From Endozoicomonadaceae bacterium (GTDB lineage Bacteria; Pseudomonadota; Gammaproteobacteria; Pseudomonadales; Endozoicomonadaceae), in assembly GCA_023146365.1 (NCBI GenBank), contig JAGLCE010000027.1, positions 1 to 32,012 on the forward strand: a stretch of 32,012 bases of DNA, read 5' to 3'. Both the position numbers and the translations under genes were made by a program. Under the pieces are notes generated by a model that was given only the letters and a program-made list of their open reading frames with translations, had not been told where the DNA came from and searched no databases. Shown here one piece after another: positions 8,209-16,472 of this stretch (position 1 is the first letter of the stretch; each line of letters begins with the position of its first letter).

Positions 8209-10176
8209 TTGAACGATATGGTAAAAAATCTAATTTTATGGGTGGTCATCGCTCTTGCGTTGCTGGCCGTCTTTAAGAACTTTGGCGGAATGCAGTCGTC
8301 CACACAAAAAATTAGCTATTCCGACTTTATTGCCCAAGTGGATAGCCAACAGGTCAGCCATGTGGTGATTGATGGTTTTACGCTCACGGGTTCTTTGCAT
8401 GATAACAGGCATTTTGAGGTTAACTTGCCACCCACCGTTCGCGACGATAAATTGATGGATGACATGCTGCGAAACAAAGTGCATGTAGAGGCAAAACCGA
8501 TCGAAAAACAGAGTATCTGGACTCAGCTGCTAGTCGCCAGCTTCCCTATTCTGGTAATCATTGCCGTTTTCATGTTTTTCATGCGCCAGATGCAGGGTGG
8601 CGGTGGTCGTGGCGGCCCTATGAGTTTTGGAAAAAGTAAAGCGCGTCTGCTGTCTGATGAACAGATTAAAACGACTTTCGCCGACGTGGCTGGTGTTGAT
8701 GAGGCCAAGGATGATGTAAAGGAGTTAGTCGATTTCCTGAAAGATCCTGGCAAATATCAGCGTCTGGGTGGTCGTATCCCGCGTGGTGTCCTGTTGGTGG
8801 GTGCGCCGGGCACTGGTAAGACGCTGCTGGCCAAGGCCATTTCCGGTGAGGCTAAGGTGCCGTTCTTCACTATTTCGGGTTCTGATTTTGTCGAGATGTT
8901 TGTGGGCGTGGGTGCGTCCCGTGTTCGTGATATGTTTGAACAGGCAAAAAAACAAGCTCCCTGCATTATCTTTATTGATGAGATCGATGCGGTGGGTCGT
9001 CACCGTGGGGCAGGCATGGGTGGCGGTCATGATGAGCGTGAGCAGACACTGAATCAATTGCTGGTTGAGATGGATGGTTTCGAAGCGAATGACGGCATCA
9101 TTGTTATTGCTGCTACCAACCGTCCTGATGTATTAGATTCTGCACTATTGCGTCCTGGTCGTTTTGATCGTCAGGTGGTGGTCTCTCTGCCGGACATTCG
9201 AGGTCGTGAACAAATTCTTAAAGTGCATATGCGCAAGGTGCCGCTTTCGGATGACGTGAATCCTGCTGTTATTGCGCGTGGTACGCCTGGCTTTTCTGGG
9301 GCTGATTTGGCAAACCTGGTGAATGAGGCCGCACTGTTTGCGGCTCGCTCAAACCATCGAATGGTTCATATGATAGAGTTTGACCTTGCAAAAGATAAAG
9401 TGATGATGGGCGCAGAGCGCAAGTCCATGGTGATCAGTGAAAAAAACCGAGAGATGACGGCTTATCATGAGGCAGGACACGCCATTGTTGGTCGCATGAT
9501 GCCTGAACATGATCCTGTCTATAAGGTCACGATTATTCCGCGCGGTCGTGCATTAGGTCTCACCATGTATCTGCCGGAAGATGATAAGATCAGCTACAGT
9601 CGCCGTTACCTTCTTGGTCGTCTGTCGTCATTGTACGGTGGTCGAATAGCAGAAGAGATGTTCTATGGTGTTGATGGTATATCAACAGGCGCCTCTAACG
9701 ATATTCAGCAAGCTACCCATCTGGCGCGCAACATGGTAACCAAATGGGGTCTTTCAGAAAAGCTGGGGCCGTTGCTCTATGCAGAAGATGAAGGTGAAGT
9801 ATTTCTTAGTAAGCATCAGGGTGGTCATCACATGAATGTCAGTAGTGAAACGGCCAAGATCATTGATCAAGAAGTACGAGCCTTGATTGATGAGTGTTAT
9901 GGCGATGCACAGCGCGTCTTGGAAAGCCATCGTGACAAGCTTGAATTGATGAAAGATGCTTTGATGGAGTATGAGACCATCGGTGCTGATCAGATTGATG
10001 ACATCATGGCAGGTAAAGATCCTCGTCCGCCGATCGATTGGAATGCGTCAAATAATAGTAGTGATAATAGTGATAATGCAGAGGAAAGCTCTGATGCGCC
10101 GGATGTCAATGATGTTGATGACACTTCATCAAAAAAACCTTCGGAGGATGGTGGTGCAGACTCTGTACCTGTATAA
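8209..10176 (+). CDS. ftsH: ATP-dependent zinc metalloprotease FtsH
   Basis: FtsH is a membrane-anchored AAA+ protease that degrades unassembled membrane proteins and short-lived regulators. Two transmembrane segments frame a periplasmic domain: NLILWVVIALALLAVF near the start and a second just before the FFMRQMQGGGG motif. They are followed by the AAA+ module with Walker A GAPGTGKT (198-205) and Walker B IIFIDEID, then the zinc site HEAGH (420-424). The C-terminal tail is acidic, Ser/Asn/Asp-rich and low in complexity. I start it at TTG 8209 (MNDMVKN), which has TGAGGA 8 bases upstream and matches homologues. An upstream ATG at 8134 would add 25 unconserved residues ahead of the membrane segment. 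The length is 655 residues. Confidence 0.96.
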   Translation: MNDMVKNLILWVVIALALLAVFKNFGGMQSSTQKISYSDFIAQVDSQQVSHVVIDGFTLTGSLHDNRHFEVNLPPTVRDDKLMDDMLRNKVHVEAKPIEKQSIWTQLLVASFPILVIIAVFMFFMRQMQGGGGRGGPMSFGKSKARLLSDEQIKTTFADVAGVDEAKDDVKELVDFLKDPGKYQRLGGRIPRGVLLVGAPGTGKTLLAKAISGEAKVPFFTISGSDFVEMFVGVGASRVRDMFEQAKKQAPCIIFIDEIDAVGRHRGAGMGGGHDEREQTLNQLLVEMDGFEANDGIIVIAATNRPDVLDSALLRPGRFDRQVVVSLPDIRGREQILKVHMRKVPLSDDVNPAVIARGTPGFSGADLANLVNEAALFAARSNHRMVHMIEFDLAKDKVMMGAERKSMVISEKNREMTAYHEAGHAIVGRMMPEHDPVYKVTIIPRGRALGLTMYLPEDDKISYSRRYLLGRLSSLYGGRIAEEMFYGVDGISTGASNDIQQATHLARNMVTKWGLSEKLGPLLYAEDEGEVFLSKHQGGHHMNVSSETAKIIDQEVRALIDECYGDAQRVLESHRDKLELMKDALMEYETIGADQIDDIMAGKDPRPPIDWNASNNSSDNSDNAEESSDAPDVNDVDDTSSKKPSEDGGADSVPV

Positions 10177-10276
10177 ACAGACCGATGGTTAAAGCCTTTA
10201 TCGTTTAATGTCAGCCTTGTACCGTCATGGGTCAGTGTGATGCTTTTAGGCTGAAGTCACGAATTCAAATGACAGT

Positions 10277-10307
10277 AAAAAAGCTCGGATATTGTCCGAG
10301 CTTTTTT
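10277..10307 (+). terminator. Intrinsic terminator after ftsH
   Basis: A perfect 13-bp stem (10277-10289 with 10295-10307) has a TATTG loop, the GC core GCTCGGA/TCCGAGC and a run of six T. It lies 100 bases beyond the ftsH stop and separates ftsH from folP. Confidence 0.92.
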
Positions 10308-10347
10308 GTTAATTGATAGGACTGATCACTCTTTGTGCGTCACTTTG

Positions 10348-10377
10348 CTGTCAACGTTTTTTGCGACCCATTATATT
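10348..10377 (+). promoter_or_regulatory. Candidate folP promoter
   Basis: CTGTCA (10348-10353), an 18-base spacer and TATATT (10372-10377, five of six matches to TATAAT) lie between the ftsH terminator and the folP start. The position is right for a new promoter serving folP-glmM; the -35 box is only moderate. Confidence 0.4.
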
Positions 10378-10409
10378 CCGTATATTGTCACTATTTCTGG
10401 TATTGAATC

Positions 10410-11264
10410 ATGCAGTCATTATTCAATTGTTCGGAACGATTTCTCGATCTCTCACGTCCGCGCATTATGGGAATTTTGAATGTGACGCCGGATTCCTTCT
10501 CGGATAAAGGACGCTACAATACGTTGGATAAAGCAGTCAGACATGCGGTTGAAATGGTTGATGCTGGGGCGGATATCATTGATGTCGGTGGTGAATCAAC
10601 CCGTCCAGGTGCGCAAACCGTGACGATTCAGGAAAATATTGACCGAGTGGTTCCGGTCATTGAGTGCCTGCGCCGTGAGCTCGATGTGGTGATCTCTATT
10701 GATACCAGCGAGGCAGATGTCATGCGTGCCGGTGCGGCAGCAGGTGCTGGCATCCTCAACGATGTTCGAGCGTTGACGCGGAAGGACGCGCTGCAAACTG
10801 CTGCAGAGCTGAATTTGCCGGTCATCCTGATGCATTCATTGTGCGAACAGCCCAAACCAGGCGTTATGCCGCAATATGATGATGTAGTGGTTACGGTAAA
10901 AAATTATCTCTCTGATCGCCTGGTCGCAGCTGTTGAAGCAGGCATTAACAGAGAGCATATTATTCTGGATCCCGGCTTTGGCAGTGGCATGTTTGGCAAG
11001 GCGCCTCAGCATGACTTGGAAATGGTCCGACGGTTTACTGAATTTCTTGATCTGGATATGCCTGTGCTGGCAGGTTTGTCCCGAAAATCATTTATGGGTG
11101 CTATTTTAGATCGCCCAGTGAGTGATCGCTTGCCCGCAAGCCTGGCGGTTGCCGCGCTGGTTTTGAATGCGGGCGCTCACATCCTGCGAGTCCATGATGT
11201 GGCTGAAAGTGTTGATGTAATGAAGTTGGTCATGGCACTGAAAGCATTCGATGCGACGGCCTGA
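10410..11264 (+). CDS. folP: Dihydropteroate synthase, with active-site loop insertion
   Basis: FolP condenses p-aminobenzoate with hydroxymethyl-dihydropterin pyrophosphate in folate synthesis and is the sulfonamide target. The 284-residue TIM-barrel protein shows the family signatures MGILNVTPDSFSDKG, DVGGESTRPGA, SRKSFMG and RVHDVAESVDVM. The loop usually written DPGFGFGK reads DPGFGSGMFGK, a three-residue insertion (Ser192-Gly193-Met194) in the pterin/pABA-site region. The segment after the conserved LMH is also divergent (SLCEQPKPGVM). The ATG at 10410 is supported by the upstream promoter candidate. The next gene, glmM, starts 32 bases downstream and is probably co-transcribed. Confidence 0.95.
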   Translation: MQSLFNCSERFLDLSRPRIMGILNVTPDSFSDKGRYNTLDKAVRHAVEMVDAGADIIDVGGESTRPGAQTVTIQENIDRVVPVIECLRRELDVVISIDTSEADVMRAGAAAGAGILNDVRALTRKDALQTAAELNLPVILMHSLCEQPKPGVMPQYDDVVVTVKNYLSDRLVAAVEAGINREHIILDPGFGSGMFGKAPQHDLEMVRRFTEFLDLDMPVLAGLSRKSFMGAILDRPVSDRLPASLAVAALVLNAGAHILRVHDVAESVDVMKLVMALKAFDATA

Positions 11265-11296
11265 GTAGATGCATCGCAACAGAAAGGATTGCATAA

Positions 11297-12637
11297 ATGA
11301 CATGTAAGTATTTTGGTACTGATGGTATTCGAGGACTGGTCGGAAAATTTCCTGTTACACCAGAATTTATGCTCAAACTTGGCTGGGCTGCGGGGTCCGT
11401 GTTTGCAGATAAAGGTGTGAGCCAAGTCTTGATTGGCAAGGATACCCGTATCTCAGGATATATGTTTGAGTCTGCTTTGGAGGCTGGATTGTCTGCGGCG
11501 GGCGTGAATAGCGGATTGCTGGGGCCAATGCCAGCACCGGCCATTGCTTACCTAACAAAAACATCCAATGCTTGCGCCGGTATTGTTATCAGTGCTTCCC
11601 ATAATCCTTATCATGATAACGGCATCAAGTTTTTCTCATCCGATGGAAATAAGTTGTCTCGTAAAGTTGAGTACGACATTGAGCGTATGCTGGATGAACC
11701 ACTGAAAGTGGTAAAGCCCAATCGTTTAGGCAAAGCGTATCGCATCAAAGATGCTGCGAGGCGTTATATCGATTACTGCAAGGCGACAGTGGCCTCAACG
11801 TTTGACCTGTCAGGCTTAAAAATGGTTGTCGATTGTGCTCATGGTGCAGCCTATCATGTGGGTCCGGCCGTGTTTCGTGAGCTGGGCAGTACGGTAGATG
11901 TGATCGGTGTGCAGCCGGATGGCTTGAATATTAATCACGGTGTTGGCGCTGTCCATATGGATGCATTGAGAGCCGAAGTAGTTGCCAAGGGGGCTGATCT
12001 GGGTATTGCTTTCGATGGTGATGCTGATCGTCTTATGATGGTGGATCATAAGGGTGAGGTGATCAATGGTGATGAGCTAGTTTACATTATTGCCGCCTTT
12101 CTCCGTACTCGTAAAGAGTTGATTGGCGGCGTGGTCGGAACAGTAATGAGCAATCTCGGTATGGAGAAGGGGCTTTCAGCGCTGAATATTCCGTTCGAGC
12201 GTGCCTTTGTGGGGGATCGCTATGTGAACGAAATGTTGCTGGAGAAAGGGTGGCAGTTGGGTGGGGAATCATCCGGGCATATTATTTGTCGTTACGCAAC
12301 CACAACAGGGGATGGCATCATTTCTGCGCTTCAGGTGCTGCGTGCTCTGGTTGAGACTGGACGCTCCCTGTATGATTTCAAATCGGACATGACCAAATAT
12401 CCACAGGTCATGATTAACGTACGGCTGTCTGAAAAATTTGACGTCTCAGATAATCTTGAAATTACCAAAGCTGTCAGGTCTATTGAGAAGCAGCTGGCTG
12501 GTCGGGGACGTGTACTCTTGAGAGCGTCCGGAACTGAACCTCTGATTCGGGTCATGGTTGAAGGAGAGGAGTACGATGAGGTAGCTGACTGTAGTCGTGA
12601 ACTGGCTGATGTGGTTGGAGCTCAGTGCGCTGTCTAG
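11297..12637 (+). CDS. glmM: Phosphoglucosamine mutase
   Basis: GlmM interconverts glucosamine-6-phosphate and glucosamine-1-phosphate on the way to UDP-N-acetylglucosamine for peptidoglycan and lipopolysaccharide. The 446-residue protein has the four-domain alpha-D-phosphohexomutase plan. The phosphorylated serine is Ser101 in SASHNP, the metal loop is DGDADR, the sugar-specificity loop is GGESSGHI, and the C-terminal phosphate-binding loop is RASGTEPLIRVMVEG. Its start has a good AAAGGA ribosome binding site about 10 bases upstream. It follows folP closely, as in E. coli. No terminator is evident, but tpiA downstream has its own promoter. Confidence 0.97.
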   Translation: MTCKYFGTDGIRGLVGKFPVTPEFMLKLGWAAGSVFADKGVSQVLIGKDTRISGYMFESALEAGLSAAGVNSGLLGPMPAPAIAYLTKTSNACAGIVISASHNPYHDNGIKFFSSDGNKLSRKVEYDIERMLDEPLKVVKPNRLGKAYRIKDAARRYIDYCKATVASTFDLSGLKMVVDCAHGAAYHVGPAVFRELGSTVDVIGVQPDGLNINHGVGAVHMDALRAEVVAKGADLGIAFDGDADRLMMVDHKGEVINGDELVYIIAAFLRTRKELIGGVVGTVMSNLGMEKGLSALNIPFERAFVGDRYVNEMLLEKGWQLGGESSGHIICRYATTTGDGIISALQVLRALVETGRSLYDFKSDMTKYPQVMINVRLSEKFDVSDNLEITKAVRSIEKQLAGRGRVLLRASGTEPLIRVMVEGEEYDEVADCSRELADVVGAQCAV

Positions 12638-12685
12638 CTGGCTAAGTGGTGTTTGGTGATCCACGATTATTATTAGTAGCTTTGG

Positions 12686-12715
12686 TTGTCTTAAAGTACC
12701 TACGTAGGTTAAAAT
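12686..12715 (+). promoter_or_regulatory. tpiA promoter with palindromic spacer
   Basis: TTGTCT (12686-12691), an 18-base spacer and TAAAAT (12710-12715) form a plausible sigma-70 promoter. The spacer holds a perfect 12-bp palindrome, ACCTACGTAGGT (12698-12709), placed like an operator. The -10 box overlaps an in-frame ATG at 12714, which argues against that ATG as the tpiA start. Confidence 0.5.
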
Positions 12716-12746
12716 GCCGAGCCTTTATTCTGCTCGAGGTGTAGTT

Positions 12747-13511
12747 ATGCGCAAGCCGCTGGTCGCCGGTAATTGGAAAATGCATGGTTCACGCGCCATG
12801 GTAGCCGAGCTTTTGGATGCTCTTATCACTGACCTGTCTGATGGTTTCGATACCTCAGAGATCGCGGTGTTTCCTCCATCACTCTATTTGTCTCAGGTGA
12901 GGGACGCGCTGACTGATTCGCCCGTGGTTTGGGGTGTGCAAAATATTTGTTCGAAAGATGGCCTGTCTGGTGCTTATACGGGAGAGCTCTCGGCCGGTAT
13001 GGCGGCTGATTTTTCTTGCACCTATGTTTTGGTCGGTCACTCTGAGCGGCGGGCCATGTATGGTGATACTGACTCCGTAGTTGCGGCCAAGTTTGCACTA
13101 ATTGCTAATCAAGGGCTGGTTCCGGTGTTATGTGTGGGTGAAACGCTCAAAGAGCGTGAACAGAACGAAACAAGTACGGTGGTTAGTCGACAGATTAGTG
13201 CTGTGCTGGATTCAGTTGATGGGTCTTTGCTGAAGAACGGTTACGTGATTGCCTATGAGCCTATCTGGGCAATAGGAACTGGGGTGACAGCTACGTCGCA
13301 ACAAGCTCAGGAGGTGCACGCTGAAATACGCAAGCTAATTGAGAAGCATAGTTCTGACATGGCTGCTAGAACCCGTATACTTTATGGTGGTAGCGTCAAA
13401 GCTTCTAATGCCATGGATATTTTAGGTCAGTCGGATGTAGATGGTGCATTGGTGGGTGGTGCATCTCTCAAGGCTGAAGAGTTTCTTGCTATCTCTAGAG
13501 CGGCAGGTTAA
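12747..13511 (+). CDS. tpiA: Triosephosphate isomerase
   Basis: TpiA interconverts dihydroxyacetone phosphate and glyceraldehyde-3-phosphate. The catalytic residues are Lys11 (AGNWKMH), His98 (VGHSERR) and Glu171 (AYEPIWAIGTG), and the phosphate loop YGGSVKASN and VGGASL are present. I place the start at ATG 12747 (MRKPLVAGNWK), which has GAGGTG upstream and matches homologues, giving 254 residues. The in-frame ATG at 12714 lies inside the predicted -10 box. Its position between glmM and secG is typical of Pseudomonas-like gammaproteobacteria and not of enterics. secG follows after 6 bases. Confidence 0.97.
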   Translation: MRKPLVAGNWKMHGSRAMVAELLDALITDLSDGFDTSEIAVFPPSLYLSQVRDALTDSPVVWGVQNICSKDGLSGAYTGELSAGMAADFSCTYVLVGHSERRAMYGDTDSVVAAKFALIANQGLVPVLCVGETLKEREQNETSTVVSRQISAVLDSVDGSLLKNGYVIAYEPIWAIGTGVTATSQQAQEVHAEIRKLIEKHSSDMAARTRILYGGSVKASNAMDILGQSDVDGALVGGASLKAEEFLAISRAAG

Positions 13512-13517
13512 ATCTAG

Positions 13518-13925
13518 ATGGAAACAGTTATTGTAATTGTTCATGTATGTACTGCTATGGCTCTGATTGGACTCGTGCTACTGCATCGGGGCAAGGGAGC
13601 TGATGCCGGTGCATCATTCGGATCAGGCGCTTCTCAGACGGTCTTTGGCAGTCGGGGATCTGCAAATTTTCTGGGAGGGATGACTGCTTCCTTGGCAGTG
13701 ATCTTCTTTCTGACCAGCTTTGGTTTGGCGATGCTTGCTAAGCAAAAAGCGGATTCCATGTTAGATATTGGTGTGCCTACAGAAATCACGAAGACTTATC
13801 AGAAGGCGCCTGTGTCGAATACTGATGCGCCAATTGTGGATGAAGCTCCCATTGATTCTTCTGATGCCCCAACGGTAAAATCTTCCGCGCGTTCTAATGG
13901 AGGTGCGTCGAAGCCTGTGAACTAA
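13518..13925 (+). CDS. secG: Preprotein translocase subunit SecG
   Basis: SecG is the small accessory subunit of the SecYEG channel and aids SecA-driven export. Two transmembrane helices (about residues 2-22 and 52-73) flank the conserved loop RGKGADAGASFGSGASQTVFGSRGS, written here only as its parts GKGADAGASFG and SQTVFGSRG. The 135-residue length includes a long Ser/Asp/Pro-rich C-terminal tail with no obvious motif. It begins six bases after tpiA and is followed by a tRNA-Leu gene, matching the secG-leuU order of E. coli. Confidence 0.95.
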   Translation: METVIVIVHVCTAMALIGLVLLHRGKGADAGASFGSGASQTVFGSRGSANFLGGMTASLAVIFFLTSFGLAMLAKQKADSMLDIGVPTEITKTYQKAPVSNTDAPIVDEAPIDSSDAPTVKSSARSNGGASKPVN

Positions 13926-13956
13926 TTCGTCTATTCTATATTGGTGATAGTTAGCG

Positions 13957-14042
13957 GCCGAAGTGGTGGAATTGGTAGACACGCCATCTTGAGGGGGTGG
14001 TGCTCTATGAGTGTGCGGGTTCGAGTCCCGCCTTCGGCACCA
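13957..14042 (+). tRNA. leuU: tRNA-Leu (anticodon GAG)
   Basis: The acceptor stem GCCGAAG (13957-13963) pairs with CTTCGGC (14032-14038), followed by the discriminator A and an encoded CCA (14040-14042). The anticodon arm CCATC/GGTGG encloses TTGAGGG with anticodon GAG at 13991-13993. The T arm is GCGGGTTCGAGTCCCGC. A long variable arm makes it a class II tRNA of 86 bases, as expected for leucine. It is probably transcribed together with secG, since no separate promoter is evident. Confidence 0.97.
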
Positions 14043-14188
14043 ATTAATTGAATTAATTGACTAACCCTATTGAATGGCAATATAATTAGCACGTTATTTA
14101 GATGTAGGTAAAGCTGATTGCTGGGCGTTCTAATGAAGTTAACTGCCAAAAAGCGGTGAAACGTGCTGGATCAGTATTAGAAATGTAA

Positions 14189-14216
14189 AAAAAGCCCCTC
14201 CATCGAGGGGCTTTTT
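14189..14216 (+). terminator. Intrinsic terminator after tRNA-Leu
   Basis: AAAAAGCCCCTC (14189-14200) pairs perfectly with GAGGGGCTTTTT (14205-14216) across a CATC loop, giving a GC-rich stem and a T5 tail. It ends the secG-tRNA transcript. Confidence 0.93.
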
Positions 14217-14251
14217 GCTAGACATAAGTTGTTGTTGCGGCAAGGCAAATA

Positions 14252-14302
14252 AGCCCACGCTAGCAGCAAGGTCTCAGGATGGGCTATTATAGCCCATTTT
14301 TT
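14252..14302 (+). terminator. Attenuator-like leader hairpin before rimP-nusA
   Basis: ATGGGCTA (14279-14286) and TAGCCCAT (14290-14297) form an 8-bp stem with a three-base loop, followed by six T (14297-14302). An upstream AGCCCA (14252-14257) can pair with the same TGGGCT (14280-14285), so two mutually exclusive folds exist. It is the second terminator within 100 bases and lies 116 bases before rimP. In E. coli the rimP-nusA leader is controlled by NusA-sensitive terminators, so an attenuation role is plausible. Confidence 0.55.
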
Positions 14303-14418
14303 AATGGCTTTAATTTGTTCGCCTATTTCTGGCGACCAATAAGGTTTGTGGATGTCCGATAACGCAGATGTCGATCAAGGTAGACAAGATTCACAGCCAT
14401 CTGCTGAGGGCTGTTTAA

Positions 14419-14874
14419 GTGGTTAGCAAGCTGGAAGTATTACACGAGCTGATTGAGCCAGTAGTTAAAGGACAGAATTGCAGCTTTTGGGGGGTTGAGT
14501 TCTTGATGCAAGGGCATCACTCTCTGCTGCGAGTTTATATTGATGCCGAGCAGGGGGTTACTGTGGATGACTGCACAAAAGTCAGTCGACAGCTGAGTGC
14601 AGTTATGGATGTGGCGGATCCGATTCGTGAAGAATATACGTTGGAAGTCTCGTCCCCCGGATTAGATCGACCACTGTTCACGTTGGCTCAATATGAAGGC
14701 CACACTGGCCAAATAGTGAATATTCAATTGCGGCTCCCGTTTGAGGGGCGGCGTAAATTTAAAGGGGTAATCAAGGGTGTCGAGGGAGAGGAAATCGTGC
14801 TGATGTGTGAAGAGTATGAATTCTTGTTTCCCGTGGATACTATTGAAAAAGCCCGTGTAGTTCCTCAGTCCTAA
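14419..14874 (+). CDS. rimP: Ribosome maturation factor RimP
   Basis: RimP assists 30S subunit assembly. The 151-residue protein shows the N-terminal domain with LRVYIDAEQGVTVDDC and VSRQLSAVMDV, the hallmark YTLEVSSPGLDRPLF, and a C-terminal SH3-like domain with FEGRRKFKGVI. It uses a GTG start (14419), supported by alignment of the first residues with Pseudomonas-type RimP and by TGAGGG upstream. A short frame beginning ATG 14352 with AAGG upstream ends at 14426, overlapping this start; whether it is translated is unknown. It heads the rimP-nusA-infB operon. Confidence 0.95.
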   Translation: MVSKLEVLHELIEPVVKGQNCSFWGVEFLMQGHHSLLRVYIDAEQGVTVDDCTKVSRQLSAVMDVADPIREEYTLEVSSPGLDRPLFTLAQYEGHTGQIVNIQLRLPFEGRRKFKGVIKGVEGEEIVLMCEEYEFLFPVDTIEKARVVPQS

Positions 14875-14950
14875 TAAATTGTCTGGCTGAAAGTGACGGC
14901 GCAGTAGGTCGCACAGGAATAACCAGATCTATCGATTCGAGAGGCAGAGC

Positions 14951-16444
14951 ATGAGCAAAGAGATCCTGTTGGTCGTTGACTCGGTTTCCAATGAGAAGAA
15001 CGTTCCAGCTAGTGTCATTTTTGAGGCGATGGAAGTAGCGCTGGCAACAGCCACGAAGAAGCGCTATAAAACCGAGGTGGATATTCGGGTTGCTATTAAT
15101 TGTGAGACTGGCGATTACGAAACGTTTCGTCGCTGGACGGTGGTTACTGATGAGGCTTTTAGCATTCCCGGCGCACACCTGACTCTGGATGAGGGGAAGG
15201 AAAAAGACACAACGCTGGAGATCGGCGGAACGTGGGAAGAGCAGGTAGAGTCCGTTGCCTTTGGCAGAATAGCCGCTCAGACTGCCAAACAGGTTATTGT
15301 TCAAAAAGTACGCGAGGCTGAACGTCGGCAAATGGTTGACTCTTATCGTGACAAGGTAGGAGAGCTAGTCGCCGGATTAGTAAAAAAAGCCAATCGTGAT
15401 GCTTATGTGATTGATCTCGGTAATAATGCTGAAGGTATTCTTCGTCGAGATCAGGCGATTCCTCGCGAGAATCTTCGTATAGGGGCTCATGTGCGGGCAC
15501 TACTGAGTCATATTTCTGAAGAAGGACGCGGCCCTCAGTTGATGTTAAGCCGAATCAGTCCTGAAATGTTGATTGAACTGTTTCGTATCGAAGTGCCTGA
15601 AATTTCGGAGGAAGTCATTGAGATCCGTGCCACTGCACGTGATCCAGGTTCTCGCGCCAAAATTGCAGTCAAAACTAATGATGGTCGTATTGATCCGGTT
15701 GGCGCTTGTGTTGGTATGCGTGGTGCACGTGTTCAGGCTGTGTCTAATGAACTGCAGAATGAGCGCGTTGATATTATCCTCTGGGATGATAGCCCTGTGC
15801 AGCTGGTTATCAATGCTATGCGACCGGCAGAGGTTGCTTCCATCGTAGTGGATGAAGATAGGCATGTCATGGATATTGCCGTTGCAGAAGACAACTTGGC
15901 TCAGTCCATTGGTCGTGGCGGTCAGAATGTCCGCCTTGCCAGTGAACTGACCGGCTGGACATTGAATGTAATGACAGAAAGCGTTGCTCAGGAAAAACAG
16001 CACCAGGAATCCAGTGGTTTGGTGGATCGCTTTGTAGAGTGGCTGGGTGTTGATCAGGAATTGTCTACTGTTTTGGTCGCAGAAGGTTTTTCAACTTTGG
16101 AAGAGGTGGCGTATGTGCCACTTGAAGAGATGCTGACTATCGATGGTTTTGATGAAGAAATGGTTAATCATCTGCGTCAGCGAGCTAAAGATAAGTTGTT
16201 AACTCAGGCAATGGCTGATAAGGAGAAGCTAACGGGCGCTCAGGCAGAAGAAGATCTATTGACTCTTGATGGCATGGAACAGTCTCTCGCGGCTGAATTG
16301 GCCTCCCGTGGCATTGTGTCGCTGGAAAATCTGGCAGAGCAGGCTACTGATGACCTTCTTGAAATCGATGGATTGAATGCAAAACATGCTGGTGAGCTGA
16401 TTATGAAGGCACGAAATATCTGCTGGTTTGGAGAAGAGAACTGA
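14951..16444 (+). CDS. nusA: Transcription termination/antitermination protein NusA
   Basis: NusA binds RNA polymerase and regulates pausing, termination and antitermination. The 497-residue protein has the N-terminal polymerase-binding domain, an S1 domain from about residue 135 (GELVAGLVKK...DAYVIDLG), two KH domains (DPVGACVGMRGARVQAV and AQSIGRGGQNVRLAS) and two C-terminal acidic repeats with helix-hairpin-helix character (LDGMEQSLAAELASRG). The two acidic repeats are the gammaproteobacterial form that contacts the polymerase alpha subunit. GAGAGG precedes the ATG. infB starts 28 bases after the stop. Confidence 0.97.
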   Translation: MSKEILLVVDSVSNEKNVPASVIFEAMEVALATATKKRYKTEVDIRVAINCETGDYETFRRWTVVTDEAFSIPGAHLTLDEGKEKDTTLEIGGTWEEQVESVAFGRIAAQTAKQVIVQKVREAERRQMVDSYRDKVGELVAGLVKKANRDAYVIDLGNNAEGILRRDQAIPRENLRIGAHVRALLSHISEEGRGPQLMLSRISPEMLIELFRIEVPEISEEVIEIRATARDPGSRAKIAVKTNDGRIDPVGACVGMRGARVQAVSNELQNERVDIILWDDSPVQLVINAMRPAEVASIVVDEDRHVMDIAVAEDNLAQSIGRGGQNVRLASELTGWTLNVMTESVAQEKQHQESSGLVDRFVEWLGVDQELSTVLVAEGFSTLEEVAYVPLEEMLTIDGFDEEMVNHLRQRAKDKLLTQAMADKEKLTGAQAEEDLLTLDGMEQSLAAELASRGIVSLENLAEQATDDLLEIDGLNAKHAGELIMKARNICWFGEEN

Positions 16445-16472
16445 GCAGACCACTTTGTAAAGGAAAAGTTAA

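Noticed and set aside
15545..16003. 152-codon minus-strand frame opposite nusA
   Set aside because: It lies entirely antisense to the NusA KH domains, which are clearly conserved; a coding shadow.
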